From Leptolyngbya sp. BL0902 (GTDB lineage Bacteria; Cyanobacteriota; Cyanobacteriia; Phormidesmidales; Phormidesmidaceae), in NCBI RefSeq assembly GCF_016403105.1, contig NZ_CP046155.1, forward strand, positions 1 through 64,000: a stretch of 64,000 nt of DNA, in the 5' to 3' direction. Position numbers and translations under genes: made by a program. The notes beneath the pieces are model-generated. The model saw only the letters and a program-made list of their open reading frames with translations. It searched no databases and was not told the DNA's origin. Positions 53,467-63,029 of the stretch are shown piece by piece. The stretch's first letter is position 1, and every line of letters begins with the position of its first letter.

Positions 53467-54690
53467 TTACTTTAACGTCGCTGGGGCCTCCAGGGTGAGG
53501 GCAAATCCGGCGGTCAGGAGGGTCAGGCTACCGGAGACCCAAAAGGGCAGGCCATAGCCCACACTCACCAAAAGCCCAGCCGTAGCTGGCCCCAGGGCGT
53601 TCGACATACTCAGGTAGGAAGCGTTGGTACCAAGCACCTCCCCCTGTTCCTGGGGGCCGCTCTTGAGGGACAGAAGGGCGTCAATCATCGGCATGGGAAA
53701 GGAGTTAACGGCGCTAAAGGCAATGGTAATGAGGCCAAAGGCGATCAGGTTGGGGAAGGCGGGCATCAGTAAAAACAACAGCCCACGGGCAGCGAGGGTG
53801 GCGGCGAGGATGGTCACGAGGCTAAACTGTCGCCTCAGCGGCTCTAGGCCAAACACCTGGGTGGCAAAGCCAATCACCCCAAACACCGCAAACATAATGG
53901 CCAAGTTTTGGGGGCTCTGGCCCAGCACATTGATAAAAAAGGGCTGAAAGGCAAAGGTAAAAATGGTAAAGGTGAAGCCACTAAAAAAGGTGAGCCAAAA
54001 GGTGCGGCCAAAGCGGGGATCGCCCATAGATTGAGCCATGCGCCCCAGGCCAAAATCGCGCCAGGAGAGCCGAAACTTTTCGCAGCAGGTCGCCAAGGTT
54101 TCCGGCAGCAGAAAGAGACACAGCCCCGTCGCCAGCAGCGCCATCAGGGCCGAGAGCAGGAACCCCATTCCCAGCGGTGTTAGACCGGGTAGGGGCGGCA
54201 CCAACTGGGCCCCATAGCTCAGGGGAGGCCCCGCTACAAACCCCAACCGAAACAACGCCCCAAAAATACCGTAGGCCCTGGGTCGCTGCTCCGGCGTGGT
54301 AATGTCTCCCACCACCGCCTGGGCAATGGAGGTGTTGCCCCCGGTAATGCCGTCCAGCAGCCGCGCCCCGTAGAGCAAGGCCGCCGTAGTAGCGAAGGCC
54401 GCCATGACGTTAGCGGCCACCGTCCCCAAAAGACTCACCACCAGCAGGGGTTTGCGCCCCACCCGATCCGACAGCCGCCCCAAAATGGGCGTACCCAAAA
54501 ACTGGGCGAGGGCATAGGCGGTGGTGAGCAAACTTGCCTGGAAATCGCTGAGGCCAAACTGAAGGGCGTAGGGGTAGATCAAGGGAATGATCATGGTGAA
54601 CCCCACGGCATTGACAAAGGCCACCAAGGCCGCAATCCAAAAGCGCAGGGGCAGGGGTTCCGATGGGGGAGCCTGGGGTTGGGGGGCCAT
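53467..54690 (-). CDS. MFS transporter (TetA/multidrug-type)
   Basis: The 407-residue protein has twelve predicted membrane helices and the cytoplasmic MFS motif A, GRLSDRVGRKPLLV, between helices two and three. Motif C-like glycine/proline residues (GFVAGPPLSYGAQLV) point to a drug:H+ antiporter type. The substrate is unknown. ATG at 54690 is preceded by C-rich leader sequence. Confidence 0.9.
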   Translation of the reverse strand: MAPQPQAPPSEPLPLRFWIAALVAFVNAVGFTMIIPLIYPYALQFGLSDFQASLLTTAYALAQFLGTPILGRLSDRVGRKPLLVVSLLGTVAANVMAAFATTAALLYGARLLDGITGGNTSIAQAVVGDITTPEQRPRAYGIFGALFRLGFVAGPPLSYGAQLVPPLPGLTPLGMGFLLSALMALLATGLCLFLLPETLATCCEKFRLSWRDFGLGRMAQSMGDPRFGRTFWLTFFSGFTFTIFTFAFQPFFINVLGQSPQNLAIMFAVFGVIGFATQVFGLEPLRRQFSLVTILAATLAARGLLFLLMPAFPNLIAFGLITIAFSAVNSFPMPMIDALLSLKSGPQEQGEVLGTNASYLSMSNALGPATAGLLVSVGYGLPFWVSGSLTLLTAGFALTLEAPATLK

Positions 54691-54761
54691 GGGGCGGCAG
54701 TGCCTCGCAAAGGGCCTTCCATTGTAGATCTGTCGAGGCCCTCAGATTGCCCCAGAACGCC

Positions 54762-55487
54762 TTACTCCATAGGCTCATTCAGGTAGACCACCATGTCGGT
54801 GACGCGCAGATCGAGCTGGGCCAGGTTGGGGTCAGTGCTAGGAATCAGCCGATCCCCTAGGGTTGCCTGGAAGGCGTCGGGGTGGGCATCAATGGATGCC
54901 TGGGAGGGCTCGGCCCGCAAGAGCAGCAGGCCGTAGTACAGATCGAGCTGGCTACCTTCAAGGGAGAGGGTGCCGCCGTAGTCCCACCCAAAGCCATAGA
55001 TCTGGAAGTTCCCTAGGGCCTGCTGAAGGGTGGCGTAGGGAGTGCCAATACCGATGCCCTCCGAGATTTGCCAGTCGGGGGCAAAGGCTCTGGCCATCAG
55101 GGGGCGGCTCCGGCTGGCATCAAGCCACACTACGGTAAATTGAGGCTGGTTGTCGATGCTTACTACGGTACCGGGCTCCATAAAGCCTTCGCCCATGTGC
55201 ACCTCAGTGTCCTGGAGATTGGCTTCGCCGTAGAGGTCAGCCAACTGCTGGCGACTGGTGGAGGCCGTCACCTGGCCCACCTGCTGTCCCGGCACGAGGA
55301 TATGGTCTTGGGCCACACGGGTGCCAGGGGCGACGGCAGGGGCCGTTTCGGCGGGCGTTGTGACCGTGGTGGGAGAGGCCGCTTCGGAGGAGGAGTCGGT
55401 TGGAGTGAGGGTGGCTTCAGGGCGGTTACAAGCCCCTAGGCCCAGCAGAGTCAGCAGCAGCAGGCTAGCAATGGTGGGGCGATTCAT
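54762..55487 (-). CDS. Lipoprotein of unknown function
   Basis: The signal peptide MNRPTIASLLLLTLLGLGAC has a lipobox ending at Cys20. A Ser/Thr/Ala-rich linker (about residues 25-60) follows, then a globular domain (VLVPGQQVGQVTASTSRQQL, later GIGTPYATLQQALGNFQIYG) that looks like a repeated small fold of about 90 residues. It should be tethered to the outer face of the inner membrane or to the outer membrane. The frame opens upstream to 55526, but the ATG at 55487 begins the signal peptide. No family is recognised. Confidence 0.83.
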   Translation of the reverse strand: MNRPTIASLLLLTLLGLGACNRPEATLTPTDSSSEAASPTTVTTPAETAPAVAPGTRVAQDHILVPGQQVGQVTASTSRQQLADLYGEANLQDTEVHMGEGFMEPGTVVSIDNQPQFTVVWLDASRSRPLMARAFAPDWQISEGIGIGTPYATLQQALGNFQIYGFGWDYGGTLSLEGSQLDLYYGLLLLRAEPSQASIDAHPDAFQATLGDRLIPSTDPNLAQLDLRVTDMVVYLNEPME

Positions 55488-55982
55488 GGCGACAATCCTT
55501 ACGGTAGGGGAATGGCGGTTCAGCATTAGCCTAGGGTGAAAACGGGGCGACCTAAACGGTGCTGATCGGGTCTATGTCTAGGGTAAGGGGCAGAGCCTAG
55601 GTTGCGGCCTGGGCCTAGTCCATTGTTTGAACTGGTTGAGACCTAAGCCAGGGCCAAGCCCCCTCTGCCTCCAGGTTTGGGCCAGCTTCGCGCGTTCCTC
55701 AGCGGCAGATCATCCCCTTGAGAAGGGTTAAGAATTTGCAGACAACTGCAAACATCAGCGATCTCCAGCCCGAGATTCGCTAGTCTGCTAGTAGATCAGC
55801 GGTTGACTGCGCCAGGATGCCCCCTTCTGGTGATCGGCGCGATGACGGATGAGGCAATCCCAGTTGGATTGTTGCATCCGTTGGTTAGCTGGCCTCGGGT
55901 TGCTGGACTGAGGGGTCACGTTGGTCGGAGCACCGGACTCACAAAAATCACCAAAGGTTATCACAGCGGATAACGGCCATGG
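55488..55982. other. Divergent intergenic region, no gene seen
   Basis: About 500 bases between the lipoprotein and the hybrid kinase genes. No supported coding frame; the minus-strand frame at 55788-56081 overlaps the kinase start and lacks family features. No strong repeat or hairpin was noticed. Confidence 0.5.
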
Positions 55983-58133
55983 ATGACTAAGGCAATAAAG
56001 GGGCAGCGGGTTGCAACCGCAAACATTAAGGCCGATCCCACGGCCCTGGTCGTCCCCTCGGGCGATGGCGACGAACTGCAACTGATCCAGGCCGGGGTGA
56101 TGGCCCTGGTGGAAAGCAGCACCGACCTGGTGGCCCTCAGTGGTCTGGATCAGCGCATGAGCTTTGTCAATTCGGCGGGTCGTGCCTTGGTGGGACTACC
56201 AGACCTAGAGGCCGTCCGCCAAACAACCATTGCCGATTACTTTGACCAAGACACCGTAGCTCGTTTGCACCAGGAGGTGCTGCCAGCGGTGCTAGATCAG
56301 GGCCATTGGCAAGGGGTGCTAGACATTCGGCACTTTCAGAGCGGGGATCGAATTCCGCTGTTTTTCAACTCCACCCTGGTGCGCCATTCCCAGACGGGGG
56401 AGCCCATCGGCATTGGCACCGTAGGCCGAGAAATGGGCTTGCTTCAGCGCATGAACCAAGAGCGGCAGGCCGCCATCGAAGCCCTCGCCCAGCTCAATCA
56501 AGAACTGGAGGATCGGATTCGTCAACGCACCGCCGAACTCCAGGCCAGCGAGCAAAAGTTCCGCGCCATTTTTAACAACACCTTCCAGTTCACGGGGCTG
56601 ATGACCCCGGACGGCATTTTGCTCGAGGCCAACCAAACCGCCCTCGACTTTGCCGGACTGCAACCCCAGGATGTGCTGCACAAGCCCCTGTGGCAGTCCC
56701 ACTGGTGGTCGCTGTCGGTGGCCGAACAGCAGCGGCTTCAGGCGGCGGTGGCCCAGGCGGCCCAAGGCAAGTTTATGCGCTACGAGCTAGATTTTCGCGG
56801 TCGGCAGGATAGTGTGGTCACGGTAGACTTCTCGATTCGCCCCCTGCAAGACTTGACCGGGCGGGTGGTTCTGCTGATCCCCGAAGCCCGCGACATCAGC
56901 GACCGCAAACAAATGGAAGCCCAACTGCGGGCCAGCAATGACCGCCTTGCCGAGGCCAACCGAGAGCTGTCCCGCGCCACCCGTCTCAAGGACGAGTTTA
57001 TGGCCACCATGAGCCATGAGCTACGGACTCCCCTGAGTTCCATCTTGGGCATGGCCCAGGCGCTACGCCATGAGATTTATGGTTCCCTTAGTGAGCGTCA
57101 GCACCATGCCATCGGCATCATCGAGCGCAGTGGCCGACACCTGCTGGCCCTGATCAACGACGTGCTAGATCTGGCCAAAATTGAGTCGGGGAAGATGGAT
57201 CTGCGCCTCGCCCCTCTCACCCTGCGGGATCTCTGCGACAGTAGCCTGTCCTTTGTGCAGCCCCAGGCCCGTGAGAAGCACATTCAGATGAGTGTCCACC
57301 TCGATCAGGCTCCCGTTCACATTGAGGCCGACGAACTCCGCTTGAAGCAGGCGCTAATTAACCTGATGGACAACGCCGTCAAGTTTACCCCTGCCGGAGG
57401 TCGGGTCAGTCTTACCGTGGAAGCCGATGCAGACGCTGGCCCAACGGCCCTGCTGCGATTCATCGTAGCCGACACCGGGCCAGGGATTGCCCCTGCCGAC
57501 TATAGTCGCCTGTTTGAGTCCTTTGTGCAGCTCGATAGCAGCCTCACCCGCGAGCATGGCGGCACCGGGCTGGGGCTAGCCCTCGTCAAGCGCATCACCG
57601 AAATGCACGGGGGCCAGGTTACGGTGGAGAGCCAGTTGGGGCGAGGCAGTCGGTTCATCCTGCATTTGCCCTGCCCCACCGTGGCCCTAGCTCCCAGCCG
57701 AGGCGTCATTGATATCTCACCCCAGGTGGCCCCAGCCCCACCACCACCCAAGGGTCGCATCCTGGTGGCCGAAGACAACCCAGCCAACCGCGATCTTCTT
57801 GTGGAAGTGCTTCAGTCCATGGGCTACCAAGTGATCGCCGCCCACGATGGCTACGATGCGATCCAAAAGGCCCTCGCCCACCCCCCAGACTTGGTGTTGA
57901 TGGATATTCAAATGCCCTCCATGGACGGCCTAGAGGCCATTCGCCGTATGCGTGCCCACCCAGCGCTAGAGCAGCGGCCCATCGTGGCCCTTACGGCCCT
58001 GGCCATGCCTGGGGATCGAGAACGCTGCATGAAAGCTGGAGCCACCGCCTACCTGGCTAAGCCCCTGCCGTTAGATGGGCTCGATACCCTCCTCCAGCGC
58101 ATCCTAGCCCCAGAGTCTGCCCTGCTAGAGTAG
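55983..58133 (+). CDS. Hybrid sensor histidine kinase (PAS-PAS-HisKA-HATPase-receiver)
   Basis: The 716-residue soluble protein has a first PAS domain (about 35-155), a coiled linker, a second PAS (about 195-310), the HisKA helix pair with phospho-acceptor His345 in TMSHELRTPLSSILG, an HATPase (NLMDNAVKFTP, DTGPGIAP, GGTGLGLAL) and a C-terminal receiver with Asp641 in LMDIQMPSMDG. No membrane helix is visible, so the signal is probably sensed in the cytoplasm by PAS domains. The partner regulator is not adjacent. Confidence 0.94.
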   Translation: MTKAIKGQRVATANIKADPTALVVPSGDGDELQLIQAGVMALVESSTDLVALSGLDQRMSFVNSAGRALVGLPDLEAVRQTTIADYFDQDTVARLHQEVLPAVLDQGHWQGVLDIRHFQSGDRIPLFFNSTLVRHSQTGEPIGIGTVGREMGLLQRMNQERQAAIEALAQLNQELEDRIRQRTAELQASEQKFRAIFNNTFQFTGLMTPDGILLEANQTALDFAGLQPQDVLHKPLWQSHWWSLSVAEQQRLQAAVAQAAQGKFMRYELDFRGRQDSVVTVDFSIRPLQDLTGRVVLLIPEARDISDRKQMEAQLRASNDRLAEANRELSRATRLKDEFMATMSHELRTPLSSILGMAQALRHEIYGSLSERQHHAIGIIERSGRHLLALINDVLDLAKIESGKMDLRLAPLTLRDLCDSSLSFVQPQAREKHIQMSVHLDQAPVHIEADELRLKQALINLMDNAVKFTPAGGRVSLTVEADADAGPTALLRFIVADTGPGIAPADYSRLFESFVQLDSSLTREHGGTGLGLALVKRITEMHGGQVTVESQLGRGSRFILHLPCPTVALAPSRGVIDISPQVAPAPPPPKGRILVAEDNPANRDLLVEVLQSMGYQVIAAHDGYDAIQKALAHPPDLVLMDIQMPSMDGLEAIRRMRAHPALEQRPIVALTALAMPGDRERCMKAGATAYLAKPLPLDGLDTLLQRILAPESALLE

Positions 58134-58159
58134 CCCCCGACGTTATCAGCCGCCCTATG

Positions 58160-58250
58160 CCCTTTGGTTCTCGCCCCGTTTTTACTGGGAGAGGGATGAG
58201 GGCTAGGCTCCAAGACCTGCCCCCCAGGAGAGAGACGCAGGGTAAGGGCC
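58160..58250. repeat. Degenerate palindromic element, possible copy 3
   Basis: It has CTGGGAGAGGGATGAGGGC and, at its end, GGTAAGGGCC, related to the ends of the elements at 31270-31390 and 39108-39218 but with one arm decayed. It follows the hybrid kinase stop codon. Confidence 0.45.
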
Positions 58251-58316
58251 AAAGGGCAAGCCGCCAGGGGGTTGCTAAAGAGTCAGGTGCTGGGTTGATC
58301 TCAAACGCAGGCTAGC

Positions 58317-59261
58317 TTAGGCTTTAGCTTGGTTGAGGGCTTCAAACCCGCCGACAATGTCTAGGAGCTCTCCGGTAATGGCATTTTGGCGCTGCTGCCG
58401 ATAGTCGGCATTCAGGTCGGCTAGGCGTTCCTCAATATTTTTTTCTGCCGCCTGCATCGCACCCAACCGGGCAGCATTCTCGCTAGCCAAGGATTCCACC
58501 GTGGCGCGATGGAGAGCCACCAACAGGTATTGCCGCAGACCAATATCTAGGGATCCTGCCCAGGGGGCGGGCACTAGGGGCAACCCCACCGAGGGCCAGG
58601 GGCGCTGGGCTAGGGCCTGGAGCCAGACCGGATCGAGGGGCAGCAGTTGCAGAATTCTGGGCTGGAAGGTGGTAGACGAGAGCGACTGGTGGGAGCACAG
58701 CAAAATTCGGTCGATGGCCCTGGGGGCGAGGGAAGAGGGGGATGCGTTGGGATCCGGGAAGCGCCACTGCTCTAGCCGCTGCCATAGGTCTTGCAGCAGG
58801 ACGGGAATCCCCGCGAGGGAACTGGGCAGGGAAAAGGCTTGGTCAACGTGGTGGTGGGCCGCGTCTAGGTAGGGCACAACCCGCGCCCCCACGGCAGCAA
58901 GGCGGCACTGGTGGGGCGCAAGCTGATGGCGGTGGAGGTAATCGAGGGCGTGGGCGACAATTTGTTCGTTGAAGGATCCGCAGAGGCCGTGGTCAGAGCC
59001 GATGATCACCAGGCCCACCTGCCCTGCCCCGGTGCTGGGACGATCCAAGGGCGGTGCTCCCGTCGCATCCTCCGCAAACCGCTGATGGTGTAACACCCCT
59101 TGCAGCCCCAGTTCCACGGTGGCTTGGTAGTCGGCCAGGGAGAGCCGCGCCCTTTCATACTGGCGCAGGCTGACCATGGCTAGCGCCTTCATGGTGCGCA
59201 CCACCGCCTGAAGATCTTCAATGCTGTGAATCTGGCTTTGCAGGGCTTCCAGGGTGAGCAT
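58317..59261 (-). CDS. ATP synthase gamma-subunit-like protein (N-ATPase type)
   Basis: The 314-residue protein (ATG at 59261, MLTLEALQSQIHSIEDLQ) has the two terminal helices of F-type gamma: the N-terminal IHSIEDLQAVVRTMKALA and the C-terminal AEKNIEERLADLNADYRQQRQNAITGELLDIVGG. Between them lies VGLVIIGSDHGLCGSFN, the conserved Rossmann-like part. It differs from the housekeeping photosynthetic gamma and resembles the gamma of the sodium-type N-ATPase. No other ATPase gene is in the window, and the next gene upstream is divergent. A 23-residue upstream extension is open but not family-like. Confidence 0.82.
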   Translation of the reverse strand: MLTLEALQSQIHSIEDLQAVVRTMKALAMVSLRQYERARLSLADYQATVELGLQGVLHHQRFAEDATGAPPLDRPSTGAGQVGLVIIGSDHGLCGSFNEQIVAHALDYLHRHQLAPHQCRLAAVGARVVPYLDAAHHHVDQAFSLPSSLAGIPVLLQDLWQRLEQWRFPDPNASPSSLAPRAIDRILLCSHQSLSSTTFQPRILQLLPLDPVWLQALAQRPWPSVGLPLVPAPWAGSLDIGLRQYLLVALHRATVESLASENAARLGAMQAAEKNIEERLADLNADYRQQRQNAITGELLDIVGGFEALNQAKA

Positions 59262-59344
59262 GGGAGGAAAAGGAGAGAAGATAGGGAGGTGCTGGATCAG
59301 CCCCCTCCCAGGTACCAGCATAGGCAACATTTACCCCCAACGGC

Positions 59345-59686
59345 ATGGATTCCCTTCCTTCTTCCCTCCCCGACTACGAACAACGGTTGCTTACCGCCCT
59401 CGCCTACTTCCTAGGGCGGGATTCGGAAGCCCAAGCGCGGGCTTGCCTGTGTATGTATCTGCGGCAGGCCGAGCCCCGGATTATGGCCCAGGTCAACTAC
59501 TATGCCCATCGCTTTTCCCAAGCGACCGGACAACCCACCAGCGGCTACGAACTCCTCGACCTGCTGAGTCAATCGCCAGAGGTCGTCCGCCAAGCCCTTC
59601 CCGGCCTCGGCCAGGTTCATGCCGCTGATACCGCCGATGTCTTCACGCCCGCCGAAGGCCCAGGATTTCCGTCGGTCTTGGCCTGA
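59345..59686 (+). CDS. Hypothetical protein (113 aa)
   Basis: The soluble protein reads MDSLPSSLPDYEQRLLTAL at its start. It has a helical core (YLRQAEPRIMAQVNYYAHRF) and a flexible end. The gene is divergent from the gamma-like gene, 83 bases away. The frame has normal composition for this genome and no competing coding frame. I do not recognise a family. Confidence 0.62.
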   Translation: MDSLPSSLPDYEQRLLTALAYFLGRDSEAQARACLCMYLRQAEPRIMAQVNYYAHRFSQATGQPTSGYELLDLLSQSPEVVRQALPGLGQVHAADTADVFTPAEGPGFPSVLA

Positions 59687-59835
59687 GAACCCCGTAGTGA
59701 TCGCCCAGCCCAGGCAGGCCCAGGGGAGAGACGAGCCCCGTTGGGGAAGCGATGGCCGATGCCTTTCCCGTTACAGTCCTTTACGTTAGGATGCTGGCAT
59801 ATCCCTTTTATAACGGCCAGTGGCCATCGACAGCT

Positions 59836-60237
59836 ATGGTGCAAAAAATTCAAAAAACTGACGACGAGTGGAAGCAGCAGCTTACCGCTGAGCAGTACCA
59901 AGTAACCCGCAAGCACGGTACCGAACGAGCCTTTACCGGGGCCTACCACGACAACAAAGCCCCCGGCCTCTACCGCTGCGTGTGCTGCGGCACAGAGCTC
60001 TTCTCCTCCGAAACCAAGTACGACTCAGGCACGGGCTGGCCCAGCTTTTGGGCTCCCATCAAGGAAGACCATGTGGCCACCAAACGAGACATCAGCCTCT
60101 TTATGGTGCGCACGGAGGTGCTCTGTGCGGCCTGCGATGCCCACCTTGGCCATGTGTTCAACGATGGCCCCGCCCCCACCGGGCAGCGCTACTGCATGAA
60201 CTCCGCCGCCCTCCAGTTCGAGCCCAAGGAAAGCTAG
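59836..60237 (+). CDS. msrB: Peptide methionine-(R)-sulfoxide reductase
   Basis: The 133-residue protein shows two zinc CxxC pairs (CVCC and CAAC), [28 protein letters not shown] and the catalytic Cys in RYCMNSAAL. It reduces the R form of methionine sulfoxide in damaged proteins. The ATG at 59836 ([12 protein letters not shown]) is preferred to the upstream open frame. The hydrolase gene follows 23 bases after its stop codon, so they are probably co-transcribed. Confidence 0.95.
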   Translation: MVQKIQKTDDEWKQQLTAEQYQVTRKHGTERAFTGAYHDNKAPGLYRCVCCGTELFSSETKYDSGTGWPSFWAPIKEDHVATKRDISLFMVRTEVLCAACDAHLGHVFNDGPAPTGQRYCMNSAALQFEPKES

Positions 60238-60260
60238 CCCACACCCCTAGGAAGCCCTCG

Positions 60261-61088
60261 GTGGATCTCTACTGCGATATCCAAGGTCAGGGTACGCCGA
60301 TCCTCTGCCTCCACGGCCATCCCGGATCGGCGCGTACTATGGCGGTCTTTTGTGAACGGCTGGCGGGGCCGTATCAAACCCTGGCCCCAGATTTGCGCGG
60401 CTATGGTGCCAGCCAGGTACGCCAGCCCTTCCATCTCGAAGAAAGCCTAGAGGATCTAGTCGCCCTGCTGGATCGTCAGGGAATTGAGCAATGCTGGGTG
60501 CTGGGCTGGTCGTTGGGCGGCATTTTGGCCCTCGAACTAGCCCTGCGCTACCCCGACCGCATTCTGGGGCTGATTCTGATCGCCACCGCCGCCCGTCCGG
60601 TGGGCAACCATCCCCGTCCTTCCAGGCTAGAGGTGGTGAATACAGGGCTAGCGTCGCTGATCAACCTTGTGATCCCCGGACACCCTTGGGTGATCCGCCA
60701 CCTTGGCCAAAACTCCCTCTACCGCTACCTGCTGCGACGGCACACCCCAGTCGCCTACCGCCGTCTGGCCCAGGAGGGCTTTGGGGCCTTTGTTCACACG
60801 TCTCGCCATGCCCACCAGGCGCTCAACCAAGCCATGGCCCAGGGCTACAACCGATTACCAGATCTGGGCCAAATTCGGGTACCCTGCCTCGTTCTGTGCG
60901 GCGACCAGGATTGCCACATCACCGCCCAGGCCAGCCTAGAAACGGCCCACCATCTACCCCAGGCCGAAAGTCGCTGCTATGCCAATACTGCTCACCTGCT
61001 GCCCTGGGAAATCCCCCACGAGCTTTTAAACGACATTGAGGCATGGCTAAGCTGCCACACCTCAAACCTAGCGCCGCCCCCAGGCTGA
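60261..61088 (+). CDS. Alpha/beta-hydrolase-fold protein
   Basis: The 275-residue protein (GTG at 60261, VDLYCDIQGQGTPI) has an oxyanion-hole motif LCLHGHPGSARTM, a nucleophile elbow GWSLGG with catalytic Ser, an Asp in LCGDQDCHIT and a His in NTAHLLPWE, completing the triad. The fold covers esterases, haloperoxidases and others, so the substrate cannot be set. The frame extends far upstream over msrB but only as a shadow. It probably shares a transcript with msrB. Confidence 0.9.
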   Translation: MDLYCDIQGQGTPILCLHGHPGSARTMAVFCERLAGPYQTLAPDLRGYGASQVRQPFHLEESLEDLVALLDRQGIEQCWVLGWSLGGILALELALRYPDRILGLILIATAARPVGNHPRPSRLEVVNTGLASLINLVIPGHPWVIRHLGQNSLYRYLLRRHTPVAYRRLAQEGFGAFVHTSRHAHQALNQAMAQGYNRLPDLGQIRVPCLVLCGDQDCHITAQASLETAHHLPQAESRCYANTAHLLPWEIPHELLNDIEAWLSCHTSNLAPPPG

Positions 61089-61121
61089 TGGGAGTCGCGC
61101 CCTAAACCTTGCCCCTACTTT

Positions 61122-61415
61122 CTAGGGTTGACCGCTAAATGCCGGCGAAGTAAAGCCCCCGAAGGGACTGTCCCACTCCTCGGTAATGGTGAGTTGGGCC
61201 GGATCGCTGCATCGCTGAATGGAGGTGCGGATGTTTAAGGCCCCCTCCTGTTCTAGGTCTTCGATGTAGCCACCCTTCAAGGTTTCGGCTTCTTCTTCGC
61301 TATCGAAGGGGCCAAAGTAGTAGGTGCAGGTGGGCTGGCTAGTTTTAATTTCTAGCCACCACGCCTTTCTGAATCCCAAAAAGTCTTCTAAAAAACGCCC
61401 GAAAGAAGTTTTCAT
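61122..61415 (-). CDS. DUF1816-family protein
   Basis: The 97-residue protein (MKTSFGRFLEDFLGFRKAWW) contains WWLEIKTSQPTCTYYFGPFDSEEEAE, the DUF1816 signature, found mainly in cyanobacteria and distantly recalling small linker domains. No function is established. It is 69 bases downstream of rlmB on the same strand. Confidence 0.87.
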   Translation of the reverse strand: MKTSFGRFLEDFLGFRKAWWLEIKTSQPTCTYYFGPFDSEEEAETLKGGYIEDLEQEGALNIRTSIQRCSDPAQLTITEEWDSPFGGFTSPAFSGQP

Positions 61416-61484
61416 AGTGTCTGCCTATCTCGTCTGCCGATTTGGTCTGCCGACCACGTTACCAACACAGCGACCGATGGTTGG

Positions 61485-63029
61485 TCATGCATCAGGACTC
61501 TCAGAGGGGAGCGTCATTCCTTGTTTGGTTATACTGGTTTGCCTTTGATTTTGCAAAGAGGACATTTGGATTTGTGCCGCCCATCGATGACGATAGATCT
61601 CATAGAGCGCCATGCCTGTAGCCACGGATGCATTTAGGCTAGGAACAGCCCCCTTCAGCGGAATAGACATCAGCACGTCACAGCTTTGCTGCACGCTGAG
61701 GCTGAGACCGTCGCCCTCGGCCCCCACTACAATCACCGTGGGCCGATCAAAGGTGGTGCGGTGGACGGGCTGGCTAGCTTCGGAGGACAGGCCGTAAATC
61801 CAAAAGCCCTTTTCTTTCAGGGTATCCAGGGCGCGTTTGAGGTTGATCACCCGCGCCACGGGCAAATGCTCTAGGGCTCCAGCCGCCACCTTGGCCACAG
61901 TGGAAGTCACCCCCACGGCCCGCCGTTGGGGAATCACCATCCCTTGGGCTCCGAGGGCTTCGGCGGTGCGAAGAATGGCCCCCAGATTATGGGGATCCGT
62001 GATCCCGTCGGCGGCCACAATGACGGGCAGCTTGGTCTTCGCCAAGGCAGACTCGATCATCTCGTCTAAATCTTTGTAGTCGTAGGGGGCCGCTTGGGCT
62101 ACGATCCCCTGGTGGTTGGCCCCTTCCGTGATTTGGTTGAGGCGGCGAGTGTCTACCTCGTCAATGACAGCTCCGCTGGCCTTAGCCTCATCAATCAATG
62201 ACAAAAAGCGGGGATCATAGCGCAGCTTGCTGTTCACCCAAACGCGATTCAACGGGCGCTGGTTTTCGAGGGCTGCCGCTACAGCATGGCGTCCATAGAT
62301 CAGATCAGCGGGGCCGTCCTCCTGGGTTGCCTCAGAGTCTAGGGCACTAATTGCCCCAGATCGATCATGGTGGGGGGGACGTTCTTTAGAAAATTGCCCC
62401 TGGCCTTGGCTTCGGTAGCCCCCTGAGCGATCCCCACCGTTGTCGCGATAGCCGCCGTCGCTTTTACCGCGATAGCCCCTTTCTCCACCCTGTTCCCGAT
62501 CCCGGTCGCGATAGCCGCCATCACTTTTGCCGCGATAGCCGCCGTCGCTTTTACCGCGATAGCCCTTTTCTCCATCCTGTTCCCGATCTCGGTCGCGATA
62601 GCCGCCACCGTCGCTTTTGCCGCGATAGCCGCCGCCGTCGCTTTTGCCGCGATAGCCGCCACCGTCACTCTTGCCACGATAGCCACCGCCGTCGCTTTTG
62701 CCGCGATAGCCGCCACCGTCGCTCTTGCCACGATAGCCGCCACCGTCGCTCTTGCCACGATAGCCGCCGCCGTCGCTCTTGCCCCGATACCCTTCCCCTT
62801 GGTCACGATACCCATCACCTTTGCCGCGATAGCCTCCTTCTTGGGGCGCATAACGGCCTTCGTCGCTGTAGCGCTTCCTGGCCCCCGCAGGCTTTCCTCC
62901 GGCGGATTTGAGCACAGGTTTAGCCTGACCTGCGGAATCAGACCGGGGCTTGCTTCGGTGGGAACCCCCAGGGCGAGGAGCAGAACCTTTGGAGGGACGG
63001 GAATCGTGGGAAAAGTTATCGGACGGCAT
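61485..63029 (-). CDS. rlmB: SpoU/TrmH-family 23S rRNA (guanosine-2'-O-)-methyltransferase with repeat-rich N-terminus
   Basis: The C-terminal 275 residues are a standard SpoU enzyme: substrate-binding domain ([18 protein letters not shown], near 240-315), then [42 protein letters not shown], and the knot-closing GAEGDGLS and [15 protein letters not shown]. RlmB methylates G2251 (E. coli numbering) in the peptidyl transferase loop. The first 225 residues are instead low-complexity: seven tandem YRGKSDGGG units plus variants and two RDRDREQ inserts, basic and RGG-like. The start is the ATG at 63029. mrnC lies upstream on the same strand, 314 bases away, a pairing also known in Bacillus. Confidence 0.9.
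   Translation of the reverse strand: MPSDNFSHDSRPSKGSAPRPGGSHRSKPRSDSAGQAKPVLKSAGGKPAGARKRYSDEGRYAPQEGGYRGKGDGYRDQGEGYRGKSDGGGYRGKSDGGGYRGKSDGGGYRGKSDGGGYRGKSDGGGYRGKSDGGGYRGKSDGGGYRDRDREQDGEKGYRGKSDGGYRGKSDGGYRDRDREQGGERGYRGKSDGGYRDNGGDRSGGYRSQGQGQFSKERPPHHDRSGAISALDSEATQEDGPADLIYGRHAVAAALENQRPLNRVWVNSKLRYDPRFLSLIDEAKASGAVIDEVDTRRLNQITEGANHQGIVAQAAPYDYKDLDEMIESALAKTKLPVIVAADGITDPHNLGAILRTAEALGAQGMVIPQRRAVGVTSTVAKVAAGALEHLPVARVINLKRALDTLKEKGFWIYGLSSEASQPVHRTTFDRPTVIVVGAEGDGLSLSVQQSCDVLMSIPLKGAVPSLNASVATGMALYEIYRHRWAAQIQMSSLQNQRQTSITKQGMTLPSESPDA
62602..62790 (-). repeat. 27-base coding tandem repeat in rlmB (seven units)
   Basis: Seven in-frame 27-base units, each encoding YRGKSDGGG, differ only at silent third positions. 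Further YRGKSDGG units with RDRDREQ spacers lie on its C-terminal side (62420-62600). This is a recently expanded array. Confidence 0.88.

Noticed and set aside
59982-60260. N-terminal extension of the alpha/beta hydrolase over msrB
   Set aside because: The extension is msrB read in another frame; the hydrolase fold begins right after the GTG at 60261.
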